Origin: Plutella xylostella
Taxonomy: Eukaryota; Arthropoda; Insecta; Lepidoptera; Plutellidae
Length of the DNA stretch: 64,000 nucleotides
Assembly: GCF_932276165.1 (NCBI RefSeq)
Contig: NC_063994.1
Coordinates: 3,286,001 to 3,350,000, forward strand
Direction of reading: 5' to 3'
The first letter of the stretch is position 1. Each line of letters begins with the position of its first letter. Of this stretch, positions 20,523 to 34,013 are shown one piece after another. Under the pieces are notes generated by a model. That model did no database searches. It saw nothing but the letters and a program-made list of their open reading frames with translations, and was not told the DNA's origin. The position numbers and the translations under genes are program-made.

Positions 20523-22850
20523 TATTTGGACTTTGAAACAAAGGTTAAAGTTTATAACAAAAATAAATGATGCAAACTTACATGAATAATAATTGGGTAG
20601 GCAGTAGTAGGCACCGTCATTTCTCGCTATTCTTAATTTCAGGTGGTGGGTTCGGCATTTTGTAAACACAAAAACATAAACAGATAGTACAGAAGTAAAG
20701 TAAATTATTGCATACATATTATACTTAGTTTTTACTCACATATTTTTCTATTATTGTGTCCATGTTTTTGTGTACAAATAAAGAATTTCTTATCTTATTT
20801 TACTTTGTATATTTCTCCGACGAATAACCTTTAACTCTAATTTCTGAGAATATGTGTAATTCTGTTAACCTTTACTTCTGTACTCTTCCTCGTTTTATGA
20901 ATGAAATTGCTTTACCTGATGTCCAAATTTTCTGAGCAGGGTACTTCATCTGAATAAACTGCGCGTTTTGTGAACAAATGGAATACGTGAATACAAAATG
21001 TTCTACTATCATTTGTATTTAGACCCGAACAAAAAAGGACATTATGTTTTAGATTGTGATGGTATGTCTGAGGGATAAATGAAGTGATTTTTATAAAACA
21101 CTAGCTGTTCCCGCGCGCTTCGCTTCGCCTTAAAAAGTTTTCCCGTGGGAATTCCGGGATAAAAAGTAGCCTATGTTCTTTCCCAGGGTTTAGACCGTAT
21201 GTATACCAAATTTCATTCAAATCCGTTCAGTAGTTTTGGCGTGAAAGAGTAACAGACAGACATACAGACAGACAGACAGACAGACACAGTTACTTTCGCA
21301 TTTATAATATTAGTAAGGATGAATAAGGATACTCAGGGTAGGATTACCTACCACACTAAAAAAAACAAAACGAAAATCGGTTCAGCATTTTGGGAGCTAC
21401 GCTACCACAGGCAGATACATATACTTACACAGATACGATAAACTTATAACACTCCTCTTTTCCCGCATGGAATAAAAAAATTAAAGCAGTATACCATATT
21501 GAATCTACAACCTATTATTTCAAAAGTAGTAGCTACTTAACGACTTATCATCCAGTGACAACATCCTGTAATTATAAAATCACTCTCAAATTTAAAATTT
21601 AACATCAGCACCGCAATCCATTCATCGTCTAGAACATAATAGTAATGTATTTTCACACGAAACATGATCAAGCAGCTTCTATTGTGTATAGTTTTATTAA
21701 ATTTCGCTACCTAGTAAAGTCCTTTAATATGAATGGCGGCGTTGGAAAGAGCGTATGCCACTTTACAGAGCGCAGTGTGCTCGAGACATAGTGAGGGGAA
21801 ACACTGATAAGGAAAAGAGACAGCTATCGATGTTTTATTATACTTTGTAAAATGAAGCATGAGCCCTGTGACAGCTGTCAAATCCGTAACTTTTATTCGT
21901 CACTTGGTTGTTTTTAAAGGAAAACCAACTTTATTTACCGGGCATAATATCCTTATGCCTGGTAAATACAGTTGGTTTACCTTCTCAATCTAACGTCATA
22001 GGACTCATGTCATGGAACTTTGTCACTCAAGAGCAATTACATCATGACAAAGTTCCACCTCCCATTAGCGTTCCATATTATGTCACTATCATACTGACTG
22101 TTCTGAGTATTTTTTTTTTCAAATTATAGTTATGTTTTGTTTTACTTGTTGGTAAGAAACTGGACTATAGAGCTTCCACTATGTTATTGTATTCTTGACG
22201 TTTCCTTACGAGTATGTCTGGTTAGTAAAGTTGGTTTTCCTTTGCAGTCATCCAATATGTATGGGATTTCGACTGTCAAGAAACCAATAATATAATGCAC
22301 AGAGTACAGTAGGGTTTGCTACGCTGAAGAAATATCAAAACATTATTTAAAAACATTTATGGTTATACCATAGCCCATCCCTACTCGACTCCACTATAAC
22401 TATAGTTTACGATCTCGCATGATTTCACAGGCTTCTCGCCGCTTCTTTCTCCTGGCAATAATTAGTATCTCTCACCACACCAATCTAAGCTTAATTGCTT
22501 GGCGTATAAAGCTTATATTCGTTTGAATAAGAGTTTGAAATTTTCAATGGTTCTTCGACAGTGTGAATGACTATTCTTGTAGGCTGTAGGCGTCACTGAA
22601 GATCGTAGCTTGAGTTGAGTTGCGAGTTGCGATGTAGACTTTTTTCATAATGGCTGTGCTATATCTTGAGTTACTACTGGTCTAGTAGTAACTCAAGATA
22701 TAGTATTATTTATAATAGGTATATTCCTCTATTATACTTAAAAGTTCCTTACCGATACGAGTAGTAAGAATTTTGAACACTTATCAGAAAATCGTCATGG
22801 GATTAAAGAAAAGTAAGCACTGAACATGATGTTTGATTCTGATACAAATG

Positions 22851-23480
22851 GCGAGGTATATTACGAGTAATCTCTAAGTACTTATCTCGTGTGACGCACG
22901 TCTTTTCCGAAAAGTCTTTTTGGGACAAATATTTTGTTTATCTTAGCGGTTCTATCAAAACAACAGAATCCTATGACAATATTTATCCTCACAGTGGTGA
23001 ACTCTGCGACCGAAATAACCTTTTGTTAGTTTTACTTCCACGCGAATTCACAGTTCGAAAAGTTTTACGTAAAAATCTGGGTTTAGTTTTAGACTCCGAT
23101 AAAAATAGTTGCCATACAATAGTAATTAACTTTTTTCGAGCATCGTGAAGGTATATAAAAGTTGATATATCATTAGCGTATACCGATATGAATATATAAA
23201 AAACCTATTTCTAAATTACATAATAACGATACGTAGACAGAGACCTTCATCCTGGCCTTTACGTCACAAGCGACTGACATTACGAGTATCCAAGGATCGC
23301 ATTACTTGAGGGTTTCTCTGCAACTAGACACGGCTATGAAGACCGGCCAGACCTCGAACCCGACACCAAGGTCGGACCGCAGTGTCAGGTTAGTTCGTCG
23401 GTTAACTGACAACCTAGCATGCTCGGCTGAGTCTTAATGAACATGACGTAGATACTTCCAAGTTCAAGTATGTAAGCATG
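22851..23480. other. Unassigned DNA right of the palindrome
   Basis: The palindrome ends at 22850 and the sequence becomes unique (GCGAGGTATATTACG). The 85-codon frame at 22891-23148 has no recognisable domain and I do not support it as a gene. Nothing else identified. Confidence 0.5.
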
Positions 23481-23493
23481 TATGTAGTTATGT

Positions 23494-23790
23494 ATAAACG
23501 GTCGAATGGCGTAGTGGTTAGTGGCCCTGACTGCTATGCCGAAGGTCCCGGGTTCGATTCCCGGCTGGGGCAGATATTTGTTTAAAGACAAGCAGTGGGC
23601 AGATACGGGCTGATAATGATGATGATGATGATTTGTACTCGGGTCTTGGGTGTTGATATTTATATTTAATATCTATCTATCTATGTATTTGTGTAGATAT
23701 ATCAGCTGTCCGATACCCATAACACAGGCTCTGCCTAGCTTGGGGTCGGGTGGCCGTGTGTGAGATTTCCACACATATTATTATTATTAT
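23494..23790 (+). mobile_element. tRNA-derived SINE, second family
   Basis: The head GGTCGAATGGCGTAGTGGTT (A-box) and GGTCCCGGGTTCGATTCCCG (B-box) are tRNA-like, followed by GCAGATATTTG, a body with GCCTAGCTTGGGGTCGGGTG and a TTATTATTATTA tail. ATG and TATC microsatellites lie inside (about 23615 and 23665). A related head is at 38048. The tRNA-like part lacks a 3' acceptor partner and is a SINE, not a tRNA gene. Confidence 0.82.
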
Positions 23791-23792
23791 AA

Positions 23793-24010
23793 ACTCACGA
23801 GCAATGAAAAAGTTCCAGTGACAATAGCACCAAATTACTTCTAACAGAAAAGATTAGCTCAATGACGCCGTCTGCAATATTGAAGTACATTTAATAGCGT
23901 ATCACAATATAACCAACAAAAAAACGTAATATTTTCATAAATGTTTTAATTCAATGTTTTGAAAAATTGCGGTCATTTGGTAAGTGAAACTTTTTCACTG
24001 CTCGTGGATG
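23793..24010. mobile_element. MITE family A, diverged copy
   Basis: ACTCACGAGCAATGAAAAAG at the left and CTTTTTCACTGCTCGTGGAT at the right match MITE A ends, with TA after the right end. The interior follows family order (CCAAATTACTTC, GAAGTACATTTAATAG, ATATAACCAAC). It abuts the SINE tail. Confidence 0.75.
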
Positions 24011-24520
24011 TACTTCCATCCGCGAGGGCCTGGTGCTCTATTCCAATGTGTTAGAATGATATCGCCGAGATAACTTTTATCTCGGGTGAAACAAAAAAAT
24101 GCCTTTGAATTTATATATAAAATGTTATTCTAATTGGCAAACATGGTACCACATTTATTTCATGAATCACTTCAGCGTAACCAATACCTCCAATTAAACA
24201 TTTAATAGGCCATCGGTATTCTGTCAATTAACCTAGTTTTGTTTAGATTAGACCTGGTATAATAGTCTAGTAAATTTTCCGACGGACATACTACACTTTC
24301 ATGAAAGCTTTCACAGAAACTGAATCTGTCCCAAAAGCCTTGTTTTCAGTGTTTTAATATAGTATGATGAGCGAGCGCTTTAGGTGACAATTTTGGAGAA
24401 GACGAAGCGCTTTTGTCGAAAATGTTTATGACATATGACCCCTGACGACAAAATTAAAGTATGAGAATTTAAAACATACTAAAATACTAGAGACAAAAGC
24501 ATAACATTTCCATTTTTAAT
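24011..24520. other. Unassigned DNA
   Basis: No gene, RNA or repeat structure recognised in this stretch. Confidence 0.5.
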
Positions 24521-24680
24521 CAGTTATTGTATCCTGAAACCGAAAAGAAAAATACCTATTTAACTTTTTCCTTGATCTATAGACCTATAGGTACCGGTTC
24601 CATACACCACCCAGTAGTGTATAGATCAAAGAAAACGTTTTTTTTTTCTTTTTCAGTACAGTTTCAGGATACAATAACTG
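24521..24680. mobile_element. MITE H (160 bp)
   Basis: CAGTTATTGTATCCTGAAAC and GTTTCAGGATACAATAACTG are perfect inverted ends; inner blocks GAAAAGAAAAA / TTTTTCTTTTTC and GATCTATAGACC / GTGTATAGATC continue the symmetry. Target duplication not resolved. Confidence 0.8.
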
Positions 24681-27104
24681 CATACATACAAATACCGTTC
24701 TAAATTTGAGGCTTCTATGTCTGCTAGAAGTGCCTAAAACTTCCTGTGAGCTTGAGAGAGTGAGTGAGTGACAAATTGAGAAACTTTGACTAAATTTTTA
24801 ATTATAAAAATACTGGTTAAAAATTTATTCAGTTTGGGTTTATAGAATATCTAATTGTATTCTGAAAATCCAGACATCTAGCAATTTTTATGACATAGTT
24901 ATAGGGGGTCGAAAATGGCCTGAACAACTTCGAGAAAAGGATGGGGCGGTGCCGCTGTGTTTGCTCAAATTAAAAATTCATCTATTTTAATTATTAATTC
25001 AGTCCAGATTGATATTTTCATGTTCTTCCATGGTTTAGTATCAGTGGACTAAGTAATTCTGTAGACTCTAGCTGGACCTAGTAATATGATTTTAGCCGAT
25101 GTTCGTAGGTTTCTTCAGATGGGATTGATTGAAACATTACCCTCGGGAGCTGTAATTTAGTTCCTGATGGCGACAAATTAGTTTGCCCTTTACCTTTCAG
25201 GCAATTTGTTAAACGACCCCTAATCAATAATCGAGACACTATAGTCAGGTTGGAGTCGAAATGTGAAGATTTTGTTATATTTTTTCACCTTTTTACCTAC
25301 TTATGTAATATTTTATATAAAATACACAGAGTCATCATCATCACAAAACATACTCTTATTATGGCGTATGATAAGCAAATACTTAAGTATCAAGATTTAA
25401 ATACTTACTTTTACTCCTTTCAGAAATAACTTGTAAAGATATTTAGTTACAGAGGTTTGTTTGTTGTATTTGTATGTAAATTGAAACCTCAAAGTTATTA
25501 CATCAATCATGGTTGCTAGATTTTATTACACGAGTACATAAGTGACTAAATTGACGTTCGATAGGTGAGCCACTAATCCTATTATGAATTGGGATTAGAC
25601 GCCTAATACTCAATGTGTTTATTGTGAATAGTTAGTATTAATTTATTATCCAGGTTATATTGTAAAAAATCTATAAATCTATTTATACGTATTTTTAAAA
25701 GCGTTATATTTCCTTTTAAAACATTAGAATTAAAAACATTGGAAGAAATTGGCAAAAATCGGTATTACCCGAAATTCGGAATAACCCACCTGCACTATAT
25801 ATACAGGATTGCAAACATGATTGGAAATTTCCAACGACAAGAGATCAAACAAGCTGAAAGTGGGTGCCTCCGGGGCCGTGACTGCAACACCCTGTATTAT
25901 CTGTGTGCCCGCACTTTTAACCTCAACGATGTGTCACCGAAAAAAGTTCCTTTTATCGTTTTAAAAGCTATTCGTTAAAAAGTCAACAATAGAGTTGGCA
26001 TTATGAGGCAACTGTATGCGGGCTTTGTGCTGGGCGGACGCTTCCTAAAGTTGCACAAAGCGAAAATTGTGAGAGCTGTACGGCTGAATTTTACTACAGG
26101 AGTATTATTTTGTTGCTCGGGACATACAGATGAAGGTGAAGCGAAGAGTGAGTACGCGTACGCACTAGTGGGATTTGAGAAACAGAATAGTCTAGTCGGC
26201 TGGAGTGGTGTGGTGTAGGTAGACTTCTTTGTGATAAGGCTTTGTCCATGAGTGAAAGGGTAACTTTTTACTTAAAAAATATGTTATTTTCTGTCCTCTG
26301 TTTATTTTTTTGTATGAGTAGGTACACGAAAGTTATAGATTTATTATAGTGTTACATAGTTCTATCTATCTATGACATTGTCACTAGCAGCACCTGATGA
26401 TGGTGAATTGATAATAATTACTTTCAAAAGGCTTGGTAAGCATGGCCATCGTCATTCACAACGGATATTAGAAATATGACAGGGTGTGATCAGAATTATT
26501 AAACACTTCTCTTACATTATTTGTTCTTAACTTGTTGTAATTTTCTAGTGGCACGCGACAGCACTGTGTATTGAAGGCATTAAAGCGTACGTATAATTTA
26601 AACAGTATTTTTTATTCAATGAGGTTCGTTGACCTGTGATTACTGGAAAATATAACAATCACGCAACTAGTTAACTTCTTGGCTTTACTTTTTATTTGTT
26701 TTCTGTCTGGGTTCGTTGATTACTGTAGTTGGAGGTTTGAGGCGACTGGTTAATTTGATTTGAAATATGAAAAGTATTTTTTCTTCACCAATCTTTAAAA
26801 TATGTATAAAAAATCAAAAAAAAATGTTAGTTGAGCTAAAACTCGGAAAGGGCTTGATCAATTTCGAATATTTTGGTGTTGAAAGTCGTGTGTCGTATAC
26901 TATGTATTTCGTGTTTATTCTACAGTCAGATTATTTGTCAGGTTTTTGGGTTTAAGTATATACTAGTGCTGTTCCCAGCTTCCCAGCTGCAACATCTCAG
27001 GCCCAAGTGGCCATAATGATACTTTACCTACGATGGTAGAGGGTACCTTAACAAGAAGCAGTTTTTAATCACAGTATCTATTGAACAACTGTCCTGTCAA
27101 CAAC
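24681..27104. other. Unassigned DNA
   Basis: No supported gene. Short frames at 25739-25978, 26003-26218 and 26767-26955 show no domain or repeat. CAACACCCTGTATTA at about 25882 is an isolated MITE D-type end. Confidence 0.5.
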
Positions 27105-27112
27105 TGTCTGTA

Positions 27113-27325
27113 ACTAGCTGTCCCCGCGCGCTTCGCTTCGCCTTAAAAAGTTTTCCCGTGGGAATTCCGGGATAAAAAGTAGCCTATGTTCTTTCCCAGG
27201 GTCTAGACCATATGTATACCAAATTTCATTCAAATCCGTTCAGTAGTTTTGGCGTGAAAGAGTAACAGACAGACAGACAGACAGACACAGTTACTTTCGC
27301 ATTTATAATATTAGTTAGGATTAGG
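27113..27325. repeat. Dispersed repeat E, copy
   Basis: Inverse orientation of 4861-5049: AGCTGTCCCCGCGCGCTTCG, TTTTCCCGTGGGAATTCCGG, CAAATCCGTTCAGTAGTTTT, a GACA microsatellite (27264-27290) and TTTATAATATTAGT. Well preserved. Confidence 0.85.
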
Positions 27326-30300
27326 ATTGTTCTCGTATTTAATCACAAAAATATATCATTGATTACTTTTTAACTCGGTATTTCCATTAGAAAACCTTTT
27401 GGGAGTAGTTTACGCAAAAACCCCAGTACGGACAAGATATTTTTATGATAAAATCAGGTCAGTGTTTTATATTTTAACTAAGTCAGGTGGGCATAAGCGA
27501 GCGGGCGGACCGCGTAAAAGGCTAAATATATTCATAATTAGATGGTAGTACCTACGTTGCTTGTTATCCCTATTTAACAACCTCGCACCGGTTAAATAGG
27601 TTTTTTTACGCCTTATTTAGGGCTTCGTTTAGTACCTACTTACCGAGTTCATTGCATGGGTGAATTTTCATGTGAGTAATGTAAAATTTATGACCAAAAG
27701 CCACTTTTACCGTTTAGTAAAAATCTGCTGCTACATAGTACAGGGTGTCCTGTTAAACAACGCCATGCCAGTGATATAACTTTTTTGATAGTTTTTGTTG
27801 TTTGTTGATTATACTTTTCCACCTGGTATTTTATGCTATAATGTCCAAGGTAAACCTATTATAGTTAAAGGTCTTCTACCTCATAATTCTTGTCTAAAAG
27901 AACCTCTATATCACTAGCAAACCCTTAACAGCTTAAGTAATGCCAGAAGAGGCTGATAAATTTCCAAATACTATCACAAATAGAGGTTAATTTTCCTTGG
28001 CTAGATTTACGAGAAAAGGTTAAGCTTCTACGGTCAATTTATGAGATCCATATGACATTGGTTGCGACCGTGCGAATTTCCTATTTTTTGAGTTTTATAT
28101 TACTTACTAGTTCCCATTTTTTTAGTTTATATAGTACTAGAATTTGTACCTTGAAATACTCATTTATTCATTCATAGATAGGACAGTTTGTTAGTTTGAC
28201 AAGATACCAAAATGTAAGGGTACTTATGAAGCTGGCCGTTCGTGCATGTTTCAATTAATAAGTCACATCATAACGACATACAGGCTGTTAGGTTAACTAG
28301 TTGCTGTTTCGACCGAGTAGCTCAGTCTGGGCAAAGGCGACTGGCGCTGGCTCTATAAATACATTAATCTAAAAGGTCCTTTTAAAACCTGAAAGCCGTA
28401 TAATACCGTTAGTGGCTATTGTTCCCAATTAAACTCCCAAGCGTACTGGCGGACAGAAAAACTGACCCAAACAGGAACAGGGTGAAAATTTAATAGTGGT
28501 ATATCGCCTTGGCAGGTGATTTTTTCATACTGAGCCACTTTTATTGTGTAAACCACGCAGAAATCGCGAAAAAAACAGATTTTTTGGTTGAGTACATATT
28601 AAAATGGACTGTAAAATATCTGAATCTTTTGCCCGATTTCAGAGTTCCCAAAGGATATGTCACTGATAAAATTTCCCGCTGTATAAAAGCTTCAGTTGTA
28701 TCGCATGCGACAGTCGGTTTTGTTTTTTATGTCCATAGGTGGACATACGTTGTTGCCGTAAAAGCCTATCGCCTAATACACCCTCCTGTTTGGATAGTTA
28801 CATAGGGAGAAGTGTAGTTTTTTCAGTTTATCAACTTAAAATCTGTGATTGTGAAATAGATTTTTTGATTATTTTGTAAGTCGAACTAAATGTTTATTTA
28901 CTATGCCAAGCTCTCACAGTTTTCTAGTTTTGCTAGATAATTTTAGGCAATTTACAGTAGATTAAGTAATCTTCTCCTTAGGCTGCGTCCCAGTAAGTAC
29001 ATTATAAAATGTATCTGTCCGATAACAATAATGTTGTCACTGTCTAAAACATAATTTCAGAGAGAACCATTTCCGTTTTTGACCCCATATAACATTGTTC
29101 TGGAAAAACTAGATGTCTGTATTTCAGTAGGCAATTGTAGAAACCCGGTATATTTCAAATATCGCATTAAATCTGAACCATTTTATTATGTATACTTATT
29201 TATTTTACAAATATCACTTCTCTTTCCACCTGTGTTCTGGCAGCAAGTATATATCACTCTTCGGGACAACCTTCCAACTGGAGACACATAAATACATCAG
29301 GGTGACAATTAAGTGAGTAACCGAGCGAGTCGAATCAATTCCCGAGAAACACTGCCCTTAACTTTAAGCTATTGGCCGTTTAAACAGTATTTTGTAGTAG
29401 TATTGCTCGAAATATATGTGTCTTGTTCACTAAAATAGCTGCTGTGCAGAAGGTTCCAGGTTCGATCCCTTATGGATTGATGTTTGTTGATCTTTCATTA
29501 CAACTTTAATGATTTCGGCAAACCAAAGTATACCCTTGATTAGATAAGAGTGTATTTTTTCCAAGAATTCACACAGAGAAGCTTTTTAAGCCGAATCAAA
29601 TTGACAATAATAAGTACCTAATAAAACTATGCCATTACTGTTAGGATTTCAAGCGTGCTTTTTTTTCTTTTCAACAGAAATAGTTCACAGACTTCTCAGT
29701 TGCATTTCGCTTGAAGAAAATAAAGGTTTTGAAAAAGTGGGGTTGCAAAGAAATATTGTATTCACTTGGAACGCTCAGCACGTCTGATAATCCTTGTTGA
29801 GTCCAAGTTATGGCCTCGCTAAGTGACGGGTTTAAATGTAGTTGCAATGTCGTGATTTGCAATTTCTACTACGTGTATTAACACTGTTGGAAACGGAAAT
29901 ATTGCCGTTCTAATTTTTTATAATTTCCCTTAACTTTCCACTAGGTAGGTATGTACCCGGAAAAGTTTACGGGCATATTTCCACTTAGTGCACATTCCCA
30001 GGGAATCTATTTAAATTTGTCTGAATATTCTAAGGGTTTTCCCGTTACAAAACAAAAGGAGTGAGTGTTACAAAGTATTCACAGTGTTCCGAAACGGTAT
30101 TCAGGTTCTAATTTATAACTATTTATCAATACTATACTCGTAACAAGACTAAAAGAATTGACATAAGGAAAAATCTCTATGTGGGAGTCAAGTTAGCTGT
30201 ACATATTGGAAAAAAGAGAGATGTGGTTAAAAGCTTTATGTTCTACAGTAATTATAAGTTTGGAAATGCATTGTACCTTGATTTGGCACAGTTATTCCTT

Positions 30301-31318
30301 AGTTTAGTATTCGGGGTGGATTTATACCGAGACCGTTCGAAAATATATTTGCTAACATTTTTCATCGGCTCAAAGATACATTCGGTATTTTATTACACAC
30401 GCTGACATCACGGGTGAAACAAAAAGCAACCCACTCCGACGTATCTGTGAAAACTCATTGTTTTTACCAGAACTTCATAAGCGGACGCCGTACATTTTGC
30501 GTTGTGTAAAACCAGCGCCAAAATAGTGCACTCTGTAGATAACCCTTAAAAATTATAGCGTGGACTAGCGCGGTCGCGCATTTGAGGAAAAAATGCTGTT
30601 TCAGTGAAAAAGAGCTTGTTTGTAAAAGATTTCCTTTTTTCATAAAGAAGCCGGCGTTTTAGTGTTGCTAAAAGGAAAATAAAGCGTATAACTAGTTACT
30701 TAGCTGGCTGGGATTTGCATATCTGTTGTGCTGGTTTTGCAACCGTTTTCGGTTGTGCGTTTATTTTTTTATCCGTTTTTGGTTGATTTGGCTAAGATTC
30801 GGAGAACTTTTTGTATTGATATAAGGAACTGATTTTTAGAAACTGATTAACCAACCTGCATTTCTTTTTCTGACATTTCATTAGAACCACCCTTGTAAAC
30901 TTAACTCCAGCATCTAAAATCTCACTTTACCTAACTACATAATTATTATTAACACGTGTATTCCGTATAGTAGCTTTCTACAAAGCATTAGTACAATATA
31001 CCACCCAAAAACACAGCACCAACGTAATGACGTAACGTTTTATGTAAACTCCGTCACGTACGTAGGTGCGAATACGTTGTACAACACACGCACGTCCGTC
31101 GAAATTCATTCCGCAGGGTATGTGACACATCCCTGGGCGGGTACATGCATTATAAACAAGATTATTGTGTCAGCTAACCAACTCAACCGTGGGCTTCGTT
31201 TTTTCAACGTGCGGCCGGTGAAATTTTTAGGCTGGCAATTTTCGAGGTGGGAATTTTGTTATAACTTTAGTTAGCTGGGTAGCTGAGACTTGGTAGAGAG
31301 AATACGGTGGTTGGGTAT
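27326..31318. other. Long unassigned AT-rich stretch
   Basis: About 4 kb without a supported gene. The 98-codon frame at 28509-28805 and the frames at 29079-29291 and 30181-30405 have no domains. TACAGGGTGTCCTG at about 27738 is an isolated repeat end. CAGGTTCGATCCC at about 29457 resembles a pol III B-box without the rest of a tRNA. Nothing else identified. Confidence 0.5.
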
Positions 31319-31322
31319 TTAA

Positions 31323-32032
31323 CACGTTCAACGCCATCAAAAATTTAGTGAATTTCCATTGGGGCCATGGCGGACAGAGCTGGGCGACAACAAGCTTTTC
31401 CATTCGGGCCGTGTCGGACAACGGTGACCGCGAGTCAGAGTCTTTTTTGACTTGCTCCCAGAGGCCGACGGGCAGTAATTCTTAGGCGATTGCAATGAAG
31501 GTTGACCCGCGTGGCTCTCTAGTATGTCCTATACCACTTGGTTTTTTGAAAATGTTTAAGATAAATTTTTTTAAATCAAATATCTAGGATCATGACGCCC
31601 GTCATGTTTTTTTTTATTAAAAAGGGAACTATGCGGATAAAATCACATGGTGGGTCGTTTGTAATTGATATATGTACATAAATTAAGGGATCTTTTGAAA
31701 AACTGTCGGTCTTTTAAGTTTGGGGCAAAGTTAGCTACTAGTGGGGGGTGGGCGACACATCGTGGCCGGGGCTGACCCGCGCGGCTCTGTGCAACGAATT
31801 TTCGGTTTTCCTTCCTTGGAGGCCGCGTCGGTCATTGCTGGGTGATACCCCATAACTCAGTAAATAATCAATATAAATACACCGCTGTTAAATAGAATAC
31901 TATTAAAATCGGTTTATCTATTAAAATAACTCAAAAAAAAGTTGCGAAATTTTGACATTTTACTGATTTGCATTTGACCCGATTGAAATATACCACTGTC
32001 GCCCAGCAGTGACCGACATGGCGTGGAACGTG
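31323..32032. mobile_element. piggyBac-like non-autonomous element (TTAA flanks)
   Basis: Ends CACGTTCAACGCCAT and ATGGCGTGGAACGTG are inverted, and each is directly bordered by TTTAA, containing the TTAA target of piggyBac transposons (31318-31322 and 32033-32037). The 710-bp interior has GC-rich blocks (GACCCGCGTGGCTCT at about 31505 and GACCCGCGCGGCTCT at about 31773) but no transposase. Superfamily assignment rests on ends and target only. Confidence 0.75.
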
Positions 32033-32037
32033 TTTAA

Positions 32038-33865
32038 GGGTAGATGTTGGGGTGTTGTATTATATTAGATGTGCTTAATTGTGGTATTGATAACTTATTT
32101 ATACACATGTGTTTAATGTGTGGGTCTTGTGTATTGTATATTTTTAAGACAGTACATTCAGCGATCTAGTTGTAAAGCATGTTTACCCGCAAACATGCTG
32201 TATAGCGTCACCAATTTTAAAACTGACATCTCAGATGTATTTTTAAATTTTAAATACCGAATTTGTAGTGCTTTTATCACATGTAACATTAATTAAGGAG
32301 CACACAGCTTCAGTAATTTCCGTAGTAAACACCCCGTCTGACTACGGACAGGCTCCATCACACTGCGGTATCATTTTAGTGAGTAATTTTGCAACATGGC
32401 AACACGTGCACCATATCCGGTACAGTGGCCGTCCGAAATTACAAAACAGAGTGGTCAACGCTAACTTTGCAGCATGAACAAGTAGAAACCAAACCAGTTT
32501 ATTAGGGACACAATTATTTTTTGTCATTTCCGACGTGGTATCGCTTTTAAATTGATTTAGGGCTAAGTACATCAGCTAAGCAAAAAATATGTTCTATCGT
32601 TTACTTGTTGCAAATTTAGCATTGGTAGACTCTAGCATCTAGGTAGGTTATTTTTCTTTTAAGGTCCTTCATTCAGATCTAATTATTAGCTACCAAAAAA
32701 AAAACATATACAACATAAATGAGGTACCCGGTTTTGCGAAAAATATTACAACGTTAATATTTAAGAGATAAATAAACCGTAAATTTGAATTTAAGGTTTG
32801 TTAATCAACGGATTACAAACACGTCCACATAAACGTTTCATTCATAAATTACAGGTATTTATTACCGGCTACTTGGGGAGAAGGATTTGTTAAAGGTTAC
32901 CGAGTTGGGTTTGATTTATTAGTGTCGGTTTATGGCCACCACATTACTTATTTTTGGCAAATAATTTATTTATTTTCAACCTTACCGATGTTAAAAGCGT
33001 TCGACAATAATTGTTGAATGGGTAATTCGATTTTGATGAGAAGTAGGCATGGATGCTGACGATTGAGACATACATCATTATGTGTAATATAGAAAATGGA
33101 GTCACTGTTTTAGAAATCTTTATAGGAAACATTGTATTTTAGTTGTACCAAAAACAAAATTAAGAAATAAATAACATAATTGCGTATTTAAATTACCTAC
33201 ATGGAAATGGAGCGTTTAATTCAAGTCTTCTTATGTACGCTCCAGTTAGCTTAAAATTTTAATTCATATAATTTTCTTAAAGGAATTTACTGAAGAACAG
33301 AACAGATATTTTAATGAAATTTTGAGAATCCCTCCGATATTTATAATATTTTCTACTATACCTTCTGGTTTTAAGTTGCATTTCCTATAATGAGGTATTA
33401 AAACAGGACTTTTACAATCATCAATAGGAACTAAATATCACGTCTAATAAAAAAAAACACACACACCTACGTCTTTTACTATATATCTAGTCTATTAATA
33501 TTAACCAAAATGACAAACCAAGCTAAAATATATTAAAGATACATCACTATACCTACCTGTAATACACAAGACTAGACGTAAATTAATAACACCCCTTTCT
33601 AGCGTTCGAGTTTAAACCTCCCCAAGTATTTCAAGTGCAAACAAATAAACAAAAGGTGTCAATTTATTTTCAACGACCTCCAGCAAACACTTTCAGCTCC
33701 CGTGCTCTAATTTGACTCGAGAAAGTTCTTTTCGCCCAACATTTACAGGTGTTTGCTCAATAAACACCCTAGATATTGGCCCTTACTACTCGTTCACCGG
33801 GCAAACAGTGTAAGTAAGCTTTTCCAATTGCAGGATCGAGCTTTGCAAAGCTCATGTTCCGTTAC
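32038..33865. other. Unassigned AT-rich DNA
   Basis: No gene supported. The frames at 32268-32477, 32342-32572, 32944-33132 and 33753-34001 carry no recognisable features; the last overlaps MITE C. Confidence 0.5.
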
Positions 33866-34013
33866 TGGGGGGTCACTTTCTAAATCGACGAACGAAGCTT
33901 TCTCGAACTTTCAGAGCGGTGGGCTAACTACGGCTCTATGTCGTTGTATTAAGCGTGCCGATTGCTTGACAGTTTTTGTTTGTTTATGCGTCGGTTTATA
34001 GAGTGACCCCTAG
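33866..34013 (-). mobile_element. MITE family C, copy 2 (inverted)
   Basis: Ends GGGGGGTCACTTTCTAAAT and TATAGAGTGACCCCTAG, with the interior CGTTGTATTAAGCGTGCCGA that is the inverse of the interior at 2880-2900 with two changes. This confirms it as the same family in opposite orientation. Confidence 0.7.

Larger units (their letters stand above)
17959..22850. repeat. Giant 4.9-kb palindrome (2 x 2,328-bp arms)
   Basis: The left arm 17959-20286 is the inverse complement of the right arm 20523-22850. Every pair of points I compared sums to 40809, so there are no indels. Homopolymers (ten A at about 18690, ten T at about 22110) and the GTCT microsatellite have equal lengths in both arms. The centre is a single MITE A (20287-20522). 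Each arm carries repeat E, MITE B-like sequence and a small internal hairpin, but no gene. Confidence 0.93.

Noticed and set aside
28509..28805. 98-codon frame as a host exon
   Set aside because: No domain, no homologue I recognise and no splice context; length is compatible with chance.
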